DNA of 64,000 nucleotides, taken from Acidobacteriota bacterium. GTDB lineage: Bacteria > Acidobacteriota > Thermoanaerobaculia > Gp7-AA8. Position 1 is the first letter of the stretch; each line of letters opens with the position of its first letter. Positions 1-10,483 of this stretch are shown here, in pieces. The position numbers and the translations under genes are program-made. The stretch covers positions 1 through 64,000 of the forward strand of contig JAFATB010000013.1 of assembly GCA_019244185.1 (NCBI GenBank), read 5' to 3'. Below the pieces are notes generated by a model. It worked only from the letters and a program-made list of their open reading frames with translations, was not told the DNA's origin and made no database searches.

Positions 1-2
1 AC

Positions 3-2603
<2,601 letters not shown>

Positions 2604-2610
2604 TGAATCC

Positions 2611-2649
2611 TCGGAGCGGCGGGCGCACGACGCGCGTCCGCCGCTCCGA
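2611..2649. terminator. Strong GC hairpin after the hybrid kinase
   Basis: A 16-base stem with one G.T-type mismatch (TCGGAGCGGCGGGCGC against its partner), with a loop of about 7 bases, starts 8 bases past the TAA stop. There is no T tract, so it may be an attenuator between the kinase and CheR or an RNA-stabilising hairpin rather than a classical intrinsic terminator. Confidence 0.45.
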
Positions 2650-2697
2650 TCCCTCACGCTCCGGCCCGTCGTTTGCTCTTGATTGCCGCAGTACGAA

Positions 2698-3555
2698 ATG
2701 GCGAATCAACCCGCACAGATCCTGGATGAGCAGGCGAAAGCCGATCTCGAAGAGATCGAGATCCGCCTGCTGACCGAGGGCATCTTCCGGCACTACGGGT
2801 TCGACTTCCGCGACTACTCGCTGCCGTCGCTGCGCCGCCGCGTCTGGAAGCGCGTGTATGCCGAGGGGCTCAGCACGATCGCGGGACTGATCGAGAAAGT
2901 GCTGCACGACCCGCAGTCGATGGAGCGGCTGCTGCTCGACCTCTCCATCAACACGACGGCGATGTTCCGCGACCCGACGTTCTATCTGGCGTTCCGCGAG
3001 AAAGTCGTTCCGCTACTGCGGACCTATCCCTTCGTGCGCATGTGGCACGCCGGCTGTTCGACCGGCGAAGAGGTCTACTCGATGGCCATCCTGCTGCAGG
3101 AGGAAGGGCTATACGACCGCTGCCGCATCTACGCGACGGACATCAACGAGGCCGTGCTGCAGAAGGCGAAGTCGGGCATCTTTCCGCTGTCGACGATGCA
3201 GGAGAACACGTCGAACTACATCACCGCCGGCGGCAGCGGCACCTTCAGCGACTACTACACCGCGCGCTACGACTACGCGATCTTCCGCCCGTCGCTGCGC
3301 GAGAACGTCGTCTTCGCGCAGCACAACCTCGTCACTGACGCGTCGTTCAATCACTTCAACGTCATCTTCTGCAGGAACGTGCTGATCTACTTCAACAACG
3401 CCCTGCAGGACCGCGTGCAGCAGCTCTTCCTGCAGTCGATGGAGATGTTCGGCATCCTCGGCCTCGGCAAGAAGGAATCGATCAAGTACACGAAGGTCGT
3501 CGACCACTACGAGGACGTCGATCCCGAAGAGAAGCTCTACCGGAGGATTCGTTGA
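2698..3555 (+). CDS. cheR: CheR-type protein-glutamate O-methyltransferase
   Basis: This 285-residue protein has the CheR layout: an all-helical N-terminal domain, then a SAM-binding Rossmann domain with the motif WHAGCSTGEEVYSMA and, near the end, NVIFCRNVLIYF. CheR enzymes transfer methyl groups from S-adenosylmethionine to receptor glutamates. No methyl-accepting protein is encoded in the window, so the substrate may be the neighbouring kinases or a remote receptor. I chose ATG 2698; a TTG at 2683 is an in-frame alternative. Its stop overlaps the TTG start of cheB, so the two are translationally coupled. Cytosolic. Confidence 0.93.
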   Translation: MANQPAQILDEQAKADLEEIEIRLLTEGIFRHYGFDFRDYSLPSLRRRVWKRVYAEGLSTIAGLIEKVLHDPQSMERLLLDLSINTTAMFRDPTFYLAFREKVVPLLRTYPFVRMWHAGCSTGEEVYSMAILLQEEGLYDRCRIYATDINEAVLQKAKSGIFPLSTMQENTSNYITAGGSGTFSDYYTARYDYAIFRPSLRENVVFAQHNLVTDASFNHFNVIFCRNVLIYFNNALQDRVQQLFLQSMEMFGILGLGKKESIKYTKVVDHYEDVDPEEKLYRRIR

Positions 3556-4211
3556 GCGCGCCGCAGCAGAAGCTGCCGCCGGGCATCCGCGCGTGGACCG
3601 ACGGGCGCGTCGAGGCGGCGGCGCTGCGCGCGTACGAGCTCGTCGTCATCGGCTGCTCCATGGGCGGCATGAAGGCGCTGATGACGATCTTCGAAGTGCT
3701 GCCGAAAGATTTCCCGCTGCCGATCGTCGTCGCGCAGCATCGCTACAAGACCTCGAACGAGGCGCTGCCCGCGTACTTCCGCCGGCACACGGCGCTCGAC
3801 GTCGTCGATGCGCTCGACAAGCAGTGGGTGCAGCCGGGGACGGTGTATCTTGCGCCGGCGGATTATCACCTGCTCGTCGACCGCGACGGCGAGCACGGCG
3901 AGCTCAGTCTGTCGGTCGACGCGGCGGTCGCGTACTCGCGTCCGTCGATCGACGTGATGTTCGAGTCGGCGGCCGACGCGTACGGACAGGGAGTGATCGG
4001 CATCGTGCTCACCGGCGCCAACGCGGACGGTGCGCGCGGCGCGAAACGCATCAAGCAGCGAGGAGGTTTCGTCATCGTCCAGGACCCCCAATCGGCGGAG
4101 TCGCCGTCGATGCCTGAGGCTGCCATTGCTGCCGCCCGGGTGGATCGGATTTTGCCTCTCGAACGCATCGGGCCCTTTCTCATCGAGCTGTGTCGCAGCA
4201 CCAGCCCATGA
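3552..4211 (+). CDS. cheB: CheB-type methylesterase domain protein
   Basis: This 219-residue protein is only the catalytic domain of CheB; the usual N-terminal receiver is absent. The catalytic triad is visible: Ser in GCSMGG (about residue 36), His in AQHRYK, and Asp in LTGANADG. It would hydrolyse glutamyl methyl esters and counteract CheR. The TTG start at 3552 overlaps the cheR stop and is preceded by a good ribosome binding site (GGAGG at 3542-3546). The gene ends in an ATGA overlap with the next kinase. Without a receiver, its activity must be controlled by a partner, plausibly the adjacent receiver-kinase protein. Confidence 0.93.
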   Translation: MSAPQQKLPPGIRAWTDGRVEAAALRAYELVVIGCSMGGMKALMTIFEVLPKDFPLPIVVAQHRYKTSNEALPAYFRRHTALDVVDALDKQWVQPGTVYLAPADYHLLVDRDGEHGELSLSVDAAVAYSRPSIDVMFESAADAYGQGVIGIVLTGANADGARGAKRIKQRGGFVIVQDPQSAESPSMPEAAIAAARVDRILPLERIGPFLIELCRSTSP

Positions 4212-5800
4212 ACGACGACCGCGTCAATATCCTGCTGGTGGACGACCAGCCCAACAACCTGCTCGCCCTCGAGTCGATCCTCGCGGACATGGAGCAGAAC
4301 CTCGTCTCCGCGCAATCGGGCGCGCAGGCGCTCAAGCACCTTCTGCAGATGGACTTCGCGGTCGTTCTGCTCGACGTGCAGATGCCCGATCTCGACGGCT
4401 TCGAGACCGCGAACCTCATCCGTCAGCGCGACCGTTCGCGCGACACGCCGATCATCTTTCTGACGGCGCTCTCGCGCAGTGAGACGAACGTCTTCCGCGG
4501 CTACGAGCTCGGCGCGGTCGACTACATCTTCAAGCCGTTCCACGCGGAGATCCTGCGCTCGAAGGTGAACGTGTTCGTGGAGCTCTTCCGCAAGCGCGAG
4601 GCGTTCAAGCGGCAGGCGCAGGAGCTCTCGCGCCTCATCAAACAGAACGAGCTGATTCTCAACGCTGCGGCGGAGGGCGTGTTCGGTGTCGGCCTCGACG
4701 CGACCACGACGTTCGTCAATCCCGCCGCGGCGCGGATGATCGGCCACACGCCGGAAGAAGTCTCCGGCACCGACATCCACGCGCTCGTCCATCCGGTGTT
4801 CCCCGGCGTGGCCACGTGCGACGTGCAGCGCTGCCGTTTCTACGCGGTCGTGCACGGCGAGCCGGCCTACGAAGAGGTCGAAGAGACGTTCTTCCGCGCC
4901 GACGGCACGAGCTTCCCGGTCGAGTTCTGCGCGTCGCCGATGCGCGACGAGGTGGGCGAGCTCCTCGGCTCGGTCATCACGTTCCGCGACGTCACCGAAA
5001 AGCGCGCGGCGGCGATGGCCGCGGAAGCGGAGCGGCGCTACCGCGAGGCGGAAGCGCAGAACCGCGCGAAGGACAACTTCCTTGCGACGCTTTCACACGA
5101 GCTGCGCACGCCGATGACGTCGATCCTCGGCTGGGTGCAGTTCCTCCGCACCGGCCACTACGACGAGGAAGAGTTGCGCGAGGCGCTCGGCACGATCGAG
5201 TCGAGCGCGCGGCTGCAGGCGCGGCTCATCGACGACATGCTCGACGTTTCACGCATGATCCTCGGCAAGTTCCAGATCGACCTGCGGCCGACGCGGCTGT
5301 CCGACATCGTCGAGGCGGCGCTCACGACGGCGCGTCCCGCGGCCGTGGAGCGCGAGGTGCGGCTCACGTCGGAGATCGACGATCGCGAGGCGATGGTGCA
5401 CGCCGATCCGAGCCGCATCCAGCAGGTGATCGGCAACCTGCTCTCGAACGCGATCAAGTTCACGCCGTCCGGCAAGCACGTCGACCTGCGTCTCGACCGT
5501 ACCGACGGCAAGCTGCGCATCCGCGTGTCGGACGAAGGCGAAGGAATCGATCCGTCGTTCCTGCCGTACGTCTTCGACCGCCTGCGCCAGGCCGACACGT
5601 CGAACTCGCGCAGCGGACTGGGACTCGGGCTCGCGATCGCGCGGCACATCATCGAGCTGCACCACGGCGAGATCGTCGCCGAAAGCGAAGGCCTCGGCCA
5701 CGGCGCGCAGTTCACCGTCACGCTGCCGGTGTCCGACAGCGACACGTCCGCCGCGCGCAACGCCGCGCCGCAACACGACGCGGTCACGCTGCGGATGTAG
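4208..5800 (+). CDS. Receiver-PAS-histidine kinase
   Basis: A 530-residue protein with an N-terminal receiver (about 1-120, phospho-Asp in LLDVQMPDLDG), a short coiled region, a PAS domain with a PAC tail (about 140-270), HisKA with His in SHELRTPMTS, and HATPase with DEGEGID and GLGLGLA boxes. The receiver-first order suggests a relay intermediate that takes phosphate from another kinase, likely the hybrid kinase upstream. ATG 4208 overlaps the cheB TGA (ATGA); a GTG at 4190 is an alternative. It is the last gene of the four-gene signalling operon. No membrane segment, so cytosolic. Confidence 0.94.
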   Translation: MNDDRVNILLVDDQPNNLLALESILADMEQNLVSAQSGAQALKHLLQMDFAVVLLDVQMPDLDGFETANLIRQRDRSRDTPIIFLTALSRSETNVFRGYELGAVDYIFKPFHAEILRSKVNVFVELFRKREAFKRQAQELSRLIKQNELILNAAAEGVFGVGLDATTTFVNPAAARMIGHTPEEVSGTDIHALVHPVFPGVATCDVQRCRFYAVVHGEPAYEEVEETFFRADGTSFPVEFCASPMRDEVGELLGSVITFRDVTEKRAAAMAAEAERRYREAEAQNRAKDNFLATLSHELRTPMTSILGWVQFLRTGHYDEEELREALGTIESSARLQARLIDDMLDVSRMILGKFQIDLRPTRLSDIVEAALTTARPAAVEREVRLTSEIDDREAMVHADPSRIQQVIGNLLSNAIKFTPSGKHVDLRLDRTDGKLRIRVSDEGEGIDPSFLPYVFDRLRQADTSNSRSGLGLGLAIARHIIELHHGEIVAESEGLGHGAQFTVTLPVSDSDTSAARNAAPQHDAVTLRM

Positions 5801-5822
5801 GTTCGCCGGCGCGAGGCTCCGC

Positions 5823-5843
5823 CCGCCGGCGCATCGCCGGCGG
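5823..5843. terminator. Palindromic hairpin between convergent genes
   Basis: A perfect 9-base inverted repeat (CCGCCGGCG, loop CAT, CGCCGGCGG) lies between the convergent kinase and small secreted-peptide genes. It could stop transcription from both sides. There is no T tract on either strand. Confidence 0.45.
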
Positions 5844-5865
5844 ACGGACACAAGACGAGCGACTC

Positions 5866-6105
5866 TTACTTCTTCTCTTCGGCAGGGATCGGCGGAATCG
5901 GCTGCGCTTCCTTCGCGTGCACCAGATTGCGCACGAGGCGCTGAATCAGACCGATCAGGCCACCGTCGCGATCGATCGAGGTGGGCGCTGCATCGCGGCG
6001 CGGGGCGCGCTGCACGGCAGCGGCGGCGGGCATGGCGACGGTAAGGGTCAGGGTGGCGAGAAGCGTAGCGGTGGCGGCGAAAGACTTGACGGACGTAGAG
6101 CGCAT
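5866..6105 (-). CDS. Small secreted protein, function unknown
   Basis: A 79-residue product with a clear signal peptide: MRSTSVK, a hydrophobic stretch, then cleavage near PAAAA-VQ (about residue 30). The mature part of about 49 residues is basic, has an amphipathic GLIQRLVRNLVHA segment, and ends in a Pro/Glu-rich tail (PIPPIPAEEKK). I recognise no family. The start is well supported: AAGGAGGA lies 4 bases before the ATG on the minus strand, one of the best ribosome binding sites in the window. It lies 90 bp downstream of the zinc-finger/TPR gene on the same strand and may be co-transcribed or separately expressed. Confidence 0.7.
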   Translation of the reverse strand: MRSTSVKSFAATATLLATLTLTVAMPAAAAVQRAPRRDAAPTSIDRDGGLIGLIQRLVRNLVHAKEAQPIPPIPAEEKK

Positions 6106-6141
6106 GAAATCCTCCTTGTTGTTGCTCTCGTATGTGGTGGC

Positions 6142-6158
6142 TCAGCGGGTCGCCCGCT
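6142..6158. terminator. Short hairpin in the gap between minus-strand genes
   Basis: CAGCGGG-TCG-CCCGCTG is a perfect 7-bp stem with a 3-base loop, 38 bases past the stop of the zinc-finger/TPR gene and 37 bases before the small secreted-protein gene. It could end the first transcript or structure the leader of the second. There is no T tract. Confidence 0.3.
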
Positions 6159-6195
6159 GGAGGTGGCTGACGGGAGGGACGCCCAGAGGGGCGAG

Positions 6196-7536
6196 TCAGT
6201 CTCCGAAGCGGTCGGCCGGCTGCGCATAGAGACGCGGCTGCTCGGCCGGGAGCTCACGGAGAAACGAATGCACATGGCGGATGAGACTCGGGGTGGCCTG
6301 GCCGATGGCCAGCGCCTCGCGCAGGAAGGAGAGGGCGGTCACCGCGCGTGACGTCATGCCCGCTTTCGTGAAGCGGGCGATGAGGTCGCGGCAGATAGCC
6401 GCCACGTCCTCGGTCTGACCGTTTCCGAGCAGCACTTCAGCCAGCTCCAGCGCGACCAGCGCCGCGTCGGCGGTCATCTCGAGTTCTTCAAATTCGCGGC
6501 GCGCCTGGCGCAGGTGCGGAATCGCATCCTGCGTGCGGCCGACAGCGGCCAGCGCGCTCCCCATGGCGGCGCGGCAACGCGTCCGCTCGACGGTTCTCCC
6601 GAGGAGCTCGAATTGCGGGATACAGCGCTGCAGGTACTCGGCCGCGACTTCCGGATGGCGCAACTCGCCATGGCAGATCGCGATGTTGTACAGCAACTGC
6701 GCGGCACCCAACTCATCGAGCGCGGGATTGTTTTCGAGCGACGACCAGACTTCGAGCGCTGCGTCTACCGCCTTGGCCTGATAGAGCATGACGCCTTCCG
6801 TGATCCTGGCGTTGACGTACCGCGCCGCGTCGCCGAAGCGGAGGAACGTTTCCGCGGCCTCGCGCGTGAGCGCGACCGCCTCGTCGTTCCGATCGATGTA
6901 GCGCAGGATCAGCGCGCGGACGAGCGCCACGCGGGCGAGGTCGTACTCCGGCAGCGGCACCTGTTCGAAGAGCCGCTTCGCGCGATCGGCGAAGCTCAGC
7001 GCCTCGGGATAGCGGCCCATGAACGAGAGCACGAATGCGTGATCGCGGAACGCCTGCGCGCGCAGCTTCACCGCGTAGTCGGACGGATACTCGCTGACCT
7101 CGAGCGTGTTCGCGACTTCGATCGCGAGCGCCGTCGCGGCGAGCGCGTTGACCGGCGAGGTGCCGAGCATCGCGCGCATCCGTTCGAGGAGTTGCTTGAC
7201 CATTCCCGCCGTGAACGCGCCTTCCGCTTTGCGCAGACGCTGCGCCCACCACGAGGACGGACCGGTCAGGATTTCATCGCAGAGGATGGCCGCGCGCTCG
7301 TCCTCGCGCTTCGCGCGTTCGGCGAAGGCGACGACGTCGAGCACGAACTGGCGCGGCGCGGCGGGCGAGGGGGTCTGCCAGACATCGGAGTCACCCATCG
7401 CCGCGATGATACGACGATGGTCGCCGACTTCGGTCGCGCAATGCTCGCACGTCGAAACGTGGGACTCGATCTCACTCGCGATCGGTGAGCTTCCCTCCAC
7501 GTATTCGAACAACACCTCGTCGTCGTAGTGCGCCAT
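6196..7536 (-). CDS. Zinc-finger (anti-sigma-like) protein with TPR repeats
   Basis: A 446-residue protein. Residues 1-45 carry a zf-HC2-type finger, H26-x3-C30-x2-C33 (HVSTCEHC), as in anti-sigma factors. The remainder is helical tetratricopeptide-like sequence (about 120-440), with repeats rich in A-x-A-L and Y-x-E-A patterns. No membrane segment is evident, unlike classical anti-sigma factors. No sigma gene is adjacent. I infer a protein-protein sensing scaffold; the finger may bind a remote sigma factor. A promoter-like TTGACA/TATCTT pair lies upstream at 7562-7591. No ribosome binding site is visible before the ATG. Confidence 0.8.
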   Translation of the reverse strand: MAHYDDEVLFEYVEGSSPIASEIESHVSTCEHCATEVGDHRRIIAAMGDSDVWQTPSPAAPRQFVLDVVAFAERAKREDERAAILCDEILTGPSSWWAQRLRKAEGAFTAGMVKQLLERMRAMLGTSPVNALAATALAIEVANTLEVSEYPSDYAVKLRAQAFRDHAFVLSFMGRYPEALSFADRAKRLFEQVPLPEYDLARVALVRALILRYIDRNDEAVALTREAAETFLRFGDAARYVNARITEGVMLYQAKAVDAALEVWSSLENNPALDELGAAQLLYNIAICHGELRHPEVAAEYLQRCIPQFELLGRTVERTRCRAAMGSALAAVGRTQDAIPHLRQARREFEELEMTADAALVALELAEVLLGNGQTEDVAAICRDLIARFTKAGMTSRAVTALSFLREALAIGQATPSLIRHVHSFLRELPAEQPRLYAQPADRFGD

Positions 7537-7561
7537 AAGTTACTAGATATTTACATCCGCC

Positions 7562-7591
7562 AAGATAGCGAGACGCAAATCGGTTTGTCAA
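7562..7591 (-). promoter_or_regulatory. Sigma70-type promoter of the zinc-finger/TPR gene
   Basis: On the minus strand, TTGACA (7591-7586) and TATCTT (7567-7562) are separated by 18 bases. The pair lies in an unusually AT-rich stretch, about 25 bases upstream of the ATG at 7536. A perfect -35 hexamer is rare in this GC-rich sequence. Confidence 0.6.
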
Positions 7592-7759
7592 TAAGGTACG
7601 GAAGTTTTATTTGCGGCAGTCTCAGGCATTGCGGAAGTGTACTTTGCACGAGCCGCGCCGAAGAGTTTGCCGGAACGGCCGCTCTCCGTGTGGCAGCAAT
7701 TAAGGCATTAATCTCGCCACGAGTTCGCGCATGGCCGGATTCATGACATCATTTTCGTC

Positions 7760-8113
7760 ATGCCTGCAGAGCATTCCGTCGAACAGCACTTCGAAAAGAA
7801 GGACGCGACGGTGCGCGCGACCTACGAGGCTCTGCTTCGTGTCGCGCGCCGTTTCGGCGATGTCGTCGAAGAGCCGAAGAAAACCTCCATCCACCTCGTC
7901 GCGCGCAGTGCGTTCGCCGGCGTAGCGACGCGGCGGAACAAGCTCGTGCTCACCATCAAGTCGGCGGTTGGGGTCGAGGATCGACGCGTCGCGAAATGCG
8001 AGCAGCTCTCGGCGAACCGGTGGCACTTCGACGTTCACCTCGAGTCGCCGCACGACGTCGACGCGACCGTCGCGGCATGGCTGCGCAGCGCTTACGAACT
8101 GTCGTGCCGCTAG
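7760..8113 (+). CDS. DUF5655 domain protein
   Basis: A 117-residue protein resembling the DUF5655 family: an N-terminal helix (TYEALLRVARRFG) followed by a strand-rich part with KTSIHLVARSAFAGVATRRNK and a C-terminal SPHDVDATVAAWLRSAYEL helix. The function is unknown; family members are often found as small stand-alone proteins or fused to DNA-binding or transport-related modules. The gene stands alone, with a 223-bp AT-rich divergent region upstream and the convergent LtrA gene 4 bases downstream. Start at ATG 7760. No signal peptide. Confidence 0.75.
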   Translation: MPAEHSVEQHFEKKDATVRATYEALLRVARRFGDVVEEPKKTSIHLVARSAFAGVATRRNKLVLTIKSAVGVEDRRVAKCEQLSANRWHFDVHLESPHDVDATVAAWLRSAYELSCR

Positions 8114-8117
8114 CGCG

Positions 8118-9389
8118 CTAGGTAGACGGACGCGCGCCGGCGAGTCCCGGTCCCGGATCCGCGCCCTCGCCTGCACGTGCCCGGTCCCAGATGTTCCAGA
8201 GGACCTGGACGCCCGCCGCGCAGGCGAGCACCCCCGCAACGCTCACCGCGGAGAGGCCTGCACCCGCGGCGCCGAGCAGAAGCGCGGCAGCAATCGTGAG
8301 CATCTTGCGCGCGCCGATGATCCACGCGCGTCGTCCCGCACCGGCCTTCGCGTAGGCGATGTGGACGATGGCGTGCGCGGCGTAACACAGCGCCACCATC
8401 GCGCACACCAGCCATCGCAACGAGTCTTCGAGCTCGCCGGCATGCGCCTCGTGCGTCAGATTCCCCACGGCAATGCCCGTCGCGGCGACACCCGCCGCCA
8501 GCGGAAGATGCGCGAAGATCCAGATCTTGTACGGTCCGGTGCGATGCCGCTCGCCCACCTCGGCGATCGGTGCCTGGTCCAGCGAGTCGAAGAACCCCCA
8601 CCAGATCGAGAAACCGACGAGCAGTGAGAGACCCGCCGTCGCCAGCACTGCGCCGGACCACGGCTGGTCGCGCATCGACTCGACCAGCCCCACGAAACCT
8701 TCGCCGAGGCTGATGTTGATGAACGTGCCGAAGCGTTCCTCGATGTGATCGGGATCGGGCGGCACGATGTGATGCATGCGGGGCGAGGCGAACGGCGTGA
8801 GCAGGTCGATCGCAAATCCCAATCCCCACATCCAAAAGCGCCACGGCGCGGGAACCGCCGCCGACGCGAGCCAGAGGACACCGGCGAAGGCAAAGCCGGA
8901 CGATTGCCGTGCACATTCCTTCCGTACCTCGCGCACATAGTGCGCGGCCATCGCGTAGCGGATCGCGAGCACCAGGCGAAATGCGCCGTAGGCGAGGGCG
9001 AACGCGACGGCGCGATCCGAGGTCGCGTGCAGCGCCGTCGCCGCAATCACCAGCACCGCGCCGATCTGGACCAGCGTCAGGAGGCGGTCGCTGATGTCGT
9101 CGGTGCCAAACCGGTCGGTATACAGGACGAAGCCGACCCAGGCCCACCAGACGGGCGCGTACAGAGCGAAATAGACGAGCGTCCCATGCCCGGTGACGCT
9201 GTGCTCGAGACGTCGCGCGAGCTGGTCGACCGCGACGACGAAGACGAGGTCGAAGAAGAACTCGAGCCATGCCGTGGGGCGCGCTCCTTCCTCCGCGGTC
9301 CGCAGCCGCGGAGGCTCGTACAGCGGTCGCTCCTCCGGGCGGTGCGTGCCCGGAGCGCTCTCGGACGCTGGCTCGTTGGCGATGCGCAT
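8118..9389 (-). CDS. Low temperature requirement protein A (LtrA) family membrane protein
   Basis: A 423-residue polytopic membrane protein. After a polar N-terminus (about 1-38) comes the LtrA signature WLEFFFDLVFVVAVDQLA, then some nine to ten hydrophobic segments across residues 45-400. Conserved charged stretches such as DPDHIEERFGTFINISLGE lie between helices. LtrA was named from a cold-sensitive Listeria mutant; its biochemical role is not established. Located in the inner membrane. Convergent with the DUF5655 gene; 57 bases separate it from the PfpI-like gene upstream on the same strand. Start at ATG 9389. Confidence 0.88.
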   Translation of the reverse strand: MRIANEPASESAPGTHRPEERPLYEPPRLRTAEEGARPTAWLEFFFDLVFVVAVDQLARRLEHSVTGHGTLVYFALYAPVWWAWVGFVLYTDRFGTDDISDRLLTLVQIGAVLVIAATALHATSDRAVAFALAYGAFRLVLAIRYAMAAHYVREVRKECARQSSGFAFAGVLWLASAAVPAPWRFWMWGLGFAIDLLTPFASPRMHHIVPPDPDHIEERFGTFINISLGEGFVGLVESMRDQPWSGAVLATAGLSLLVGFSIWWGFFDSLDQAPIAEVGERHRTGPYKIWIFAHLPLAAGVAATGIAVGNLTHEAHAGELEDSLRWLVCAMVALCYAAHAIVHIAYAKAGAGRRAWIIGARKMLTIAAALLLGAAGAGLSAVSVAGVLACAAGVQVLWNIWDRARAGEGADPGPGLAGARPST

Positions 9390-9446
9390 GAGTTCAGTCA
9401 GCGCGACGATTTCTCGAGCGAGACCAGGGCGGCGCGGGGCGCGCGA

Positions 9447-10169
9447 TCATGATCGCCAGCGGCGATTCGAAGCCATGAGGCCGACAGCAATCGCGCCAGC
9501 GACGAGCGCCGTGCGGAGTGACGGACGCGGCGTCCACTGCATCGTTTTCACGACGAGCGCCGGCGGCTCGACGCGCTGCGGATCGGACGTCGTCCGCGCC
9601 GATGGCGACGTTCGCCCGGGCTCCGTTTCGGCGAAAAACTCCAGAATCGCGGGCACGAATGCCTGCATGTCCTGGGGGCCTCGACTGGTCAGCAGGTTGC
9701 CGTCGCGAACGAGCTCCTGGTCGAGCCAGACGGCGCCGGCGTTGACGAGATCGTCGCGCACGCCCGGCCACGAAGTCATGGTGCGCCCTTCGAGCAGTCC
9801 AGCCGACGCGAGCACCCACGGACCGTGACACAACGTCGCGATCGGTTTGCGCGCCTCGTCGAACGCGCGGACGAACTCGCGCGCGTCCGCCGATTGCCGG
9901 AGAAGATCGGGGTTGATGAAGCCGCCCGGAATCAGCAGCCCGTCGTAGTCATCCGGATCGGTCTCGGCGATCGTCGCGTGCACGTGAACCCGGCTCGCCG
10001 GCTCGTGCAGATTGACGCCGCGAATGCGTCCGTGACGCAGCGAGATGACGTGGCAGGTCGCGCCGCTGAGACGCAGCGCGTTCACTGGAACGGTGAGCTC
10101 GACTTTCTCGAATCCGTCGGCGGCCAGCACCGCGATGCGACGGCCCTTCAGCTTGCGTTGGAATCTCAC
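9447..10169 (-). CDS. DJ-1/PfpI family protein with C-terminal membrane anchor
   Basis: About 240 residues. The PfpI fold is visible: IAVLAADGFEKVEL at the start, LLIPGGF in the middle, and the nucleophile elbow TLCHGPWVLASAGLL with Cys followed by His. PfpI/DJ-1 proteins act as glyoxalases, chaperone-like deglycases or proteases; which applies here cannot be told. A hydrophobic segment near the C-terminus (TALVAGAIAVGLMA, then NRRWRS) suggests tail anchoring, which is unusual for the family. I chose GTG 10169 because GAGGGG lies about 8 bases upstream; a GTG at 10217 is possible but would add 16 poorly conserved residues. Confidence 0.85.
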   Translation of the reverse strand: MRFQRKLKGRRIAVLAADGFEKVELTVPVNALRLSGATCHVISLRHGRIRGVNLHEPASRVHVHATIAETDPDDYDGLLIPGGFINPDLLRQSADAREFVRAFDEARKPIATLCHGPWVLASAGLLEGRTMTSWPGVRDDLVNAGAVWLDQELVRDGNLLTSRGPQDMQAFVPAILEFFAETEPGRTSPSARTTSDPQRVEPPALVVKTMQWTPRPSLRTALVAGAIAVGLMASNRRWRS

Positions 10170-10288
10170 CGTTGCACCCCCTCGCTTTGCATGGGCTGCA
10201 ACGTGCGTGCGCGGCACCTGCTGAGATCGATCGAGTGACGGCCCTCCTCAGGTGGGGGATGCCGCTGAGTTCAGTCGATCGAAAACCG

Positions 10289-10363
<75 letters not shown>

Positions 10364-10483
10364 AGGTCGGACATTGCGCACAACGCGTGGAGACGCGCGG
10401 CGATTGCCGCGGCGGCGCAGTCTAGCAGAAGCGCGCTTGCCGTTTTCCGCGGGCACGTCCTGTGCTCGGGGGAGCGTTTGCAG

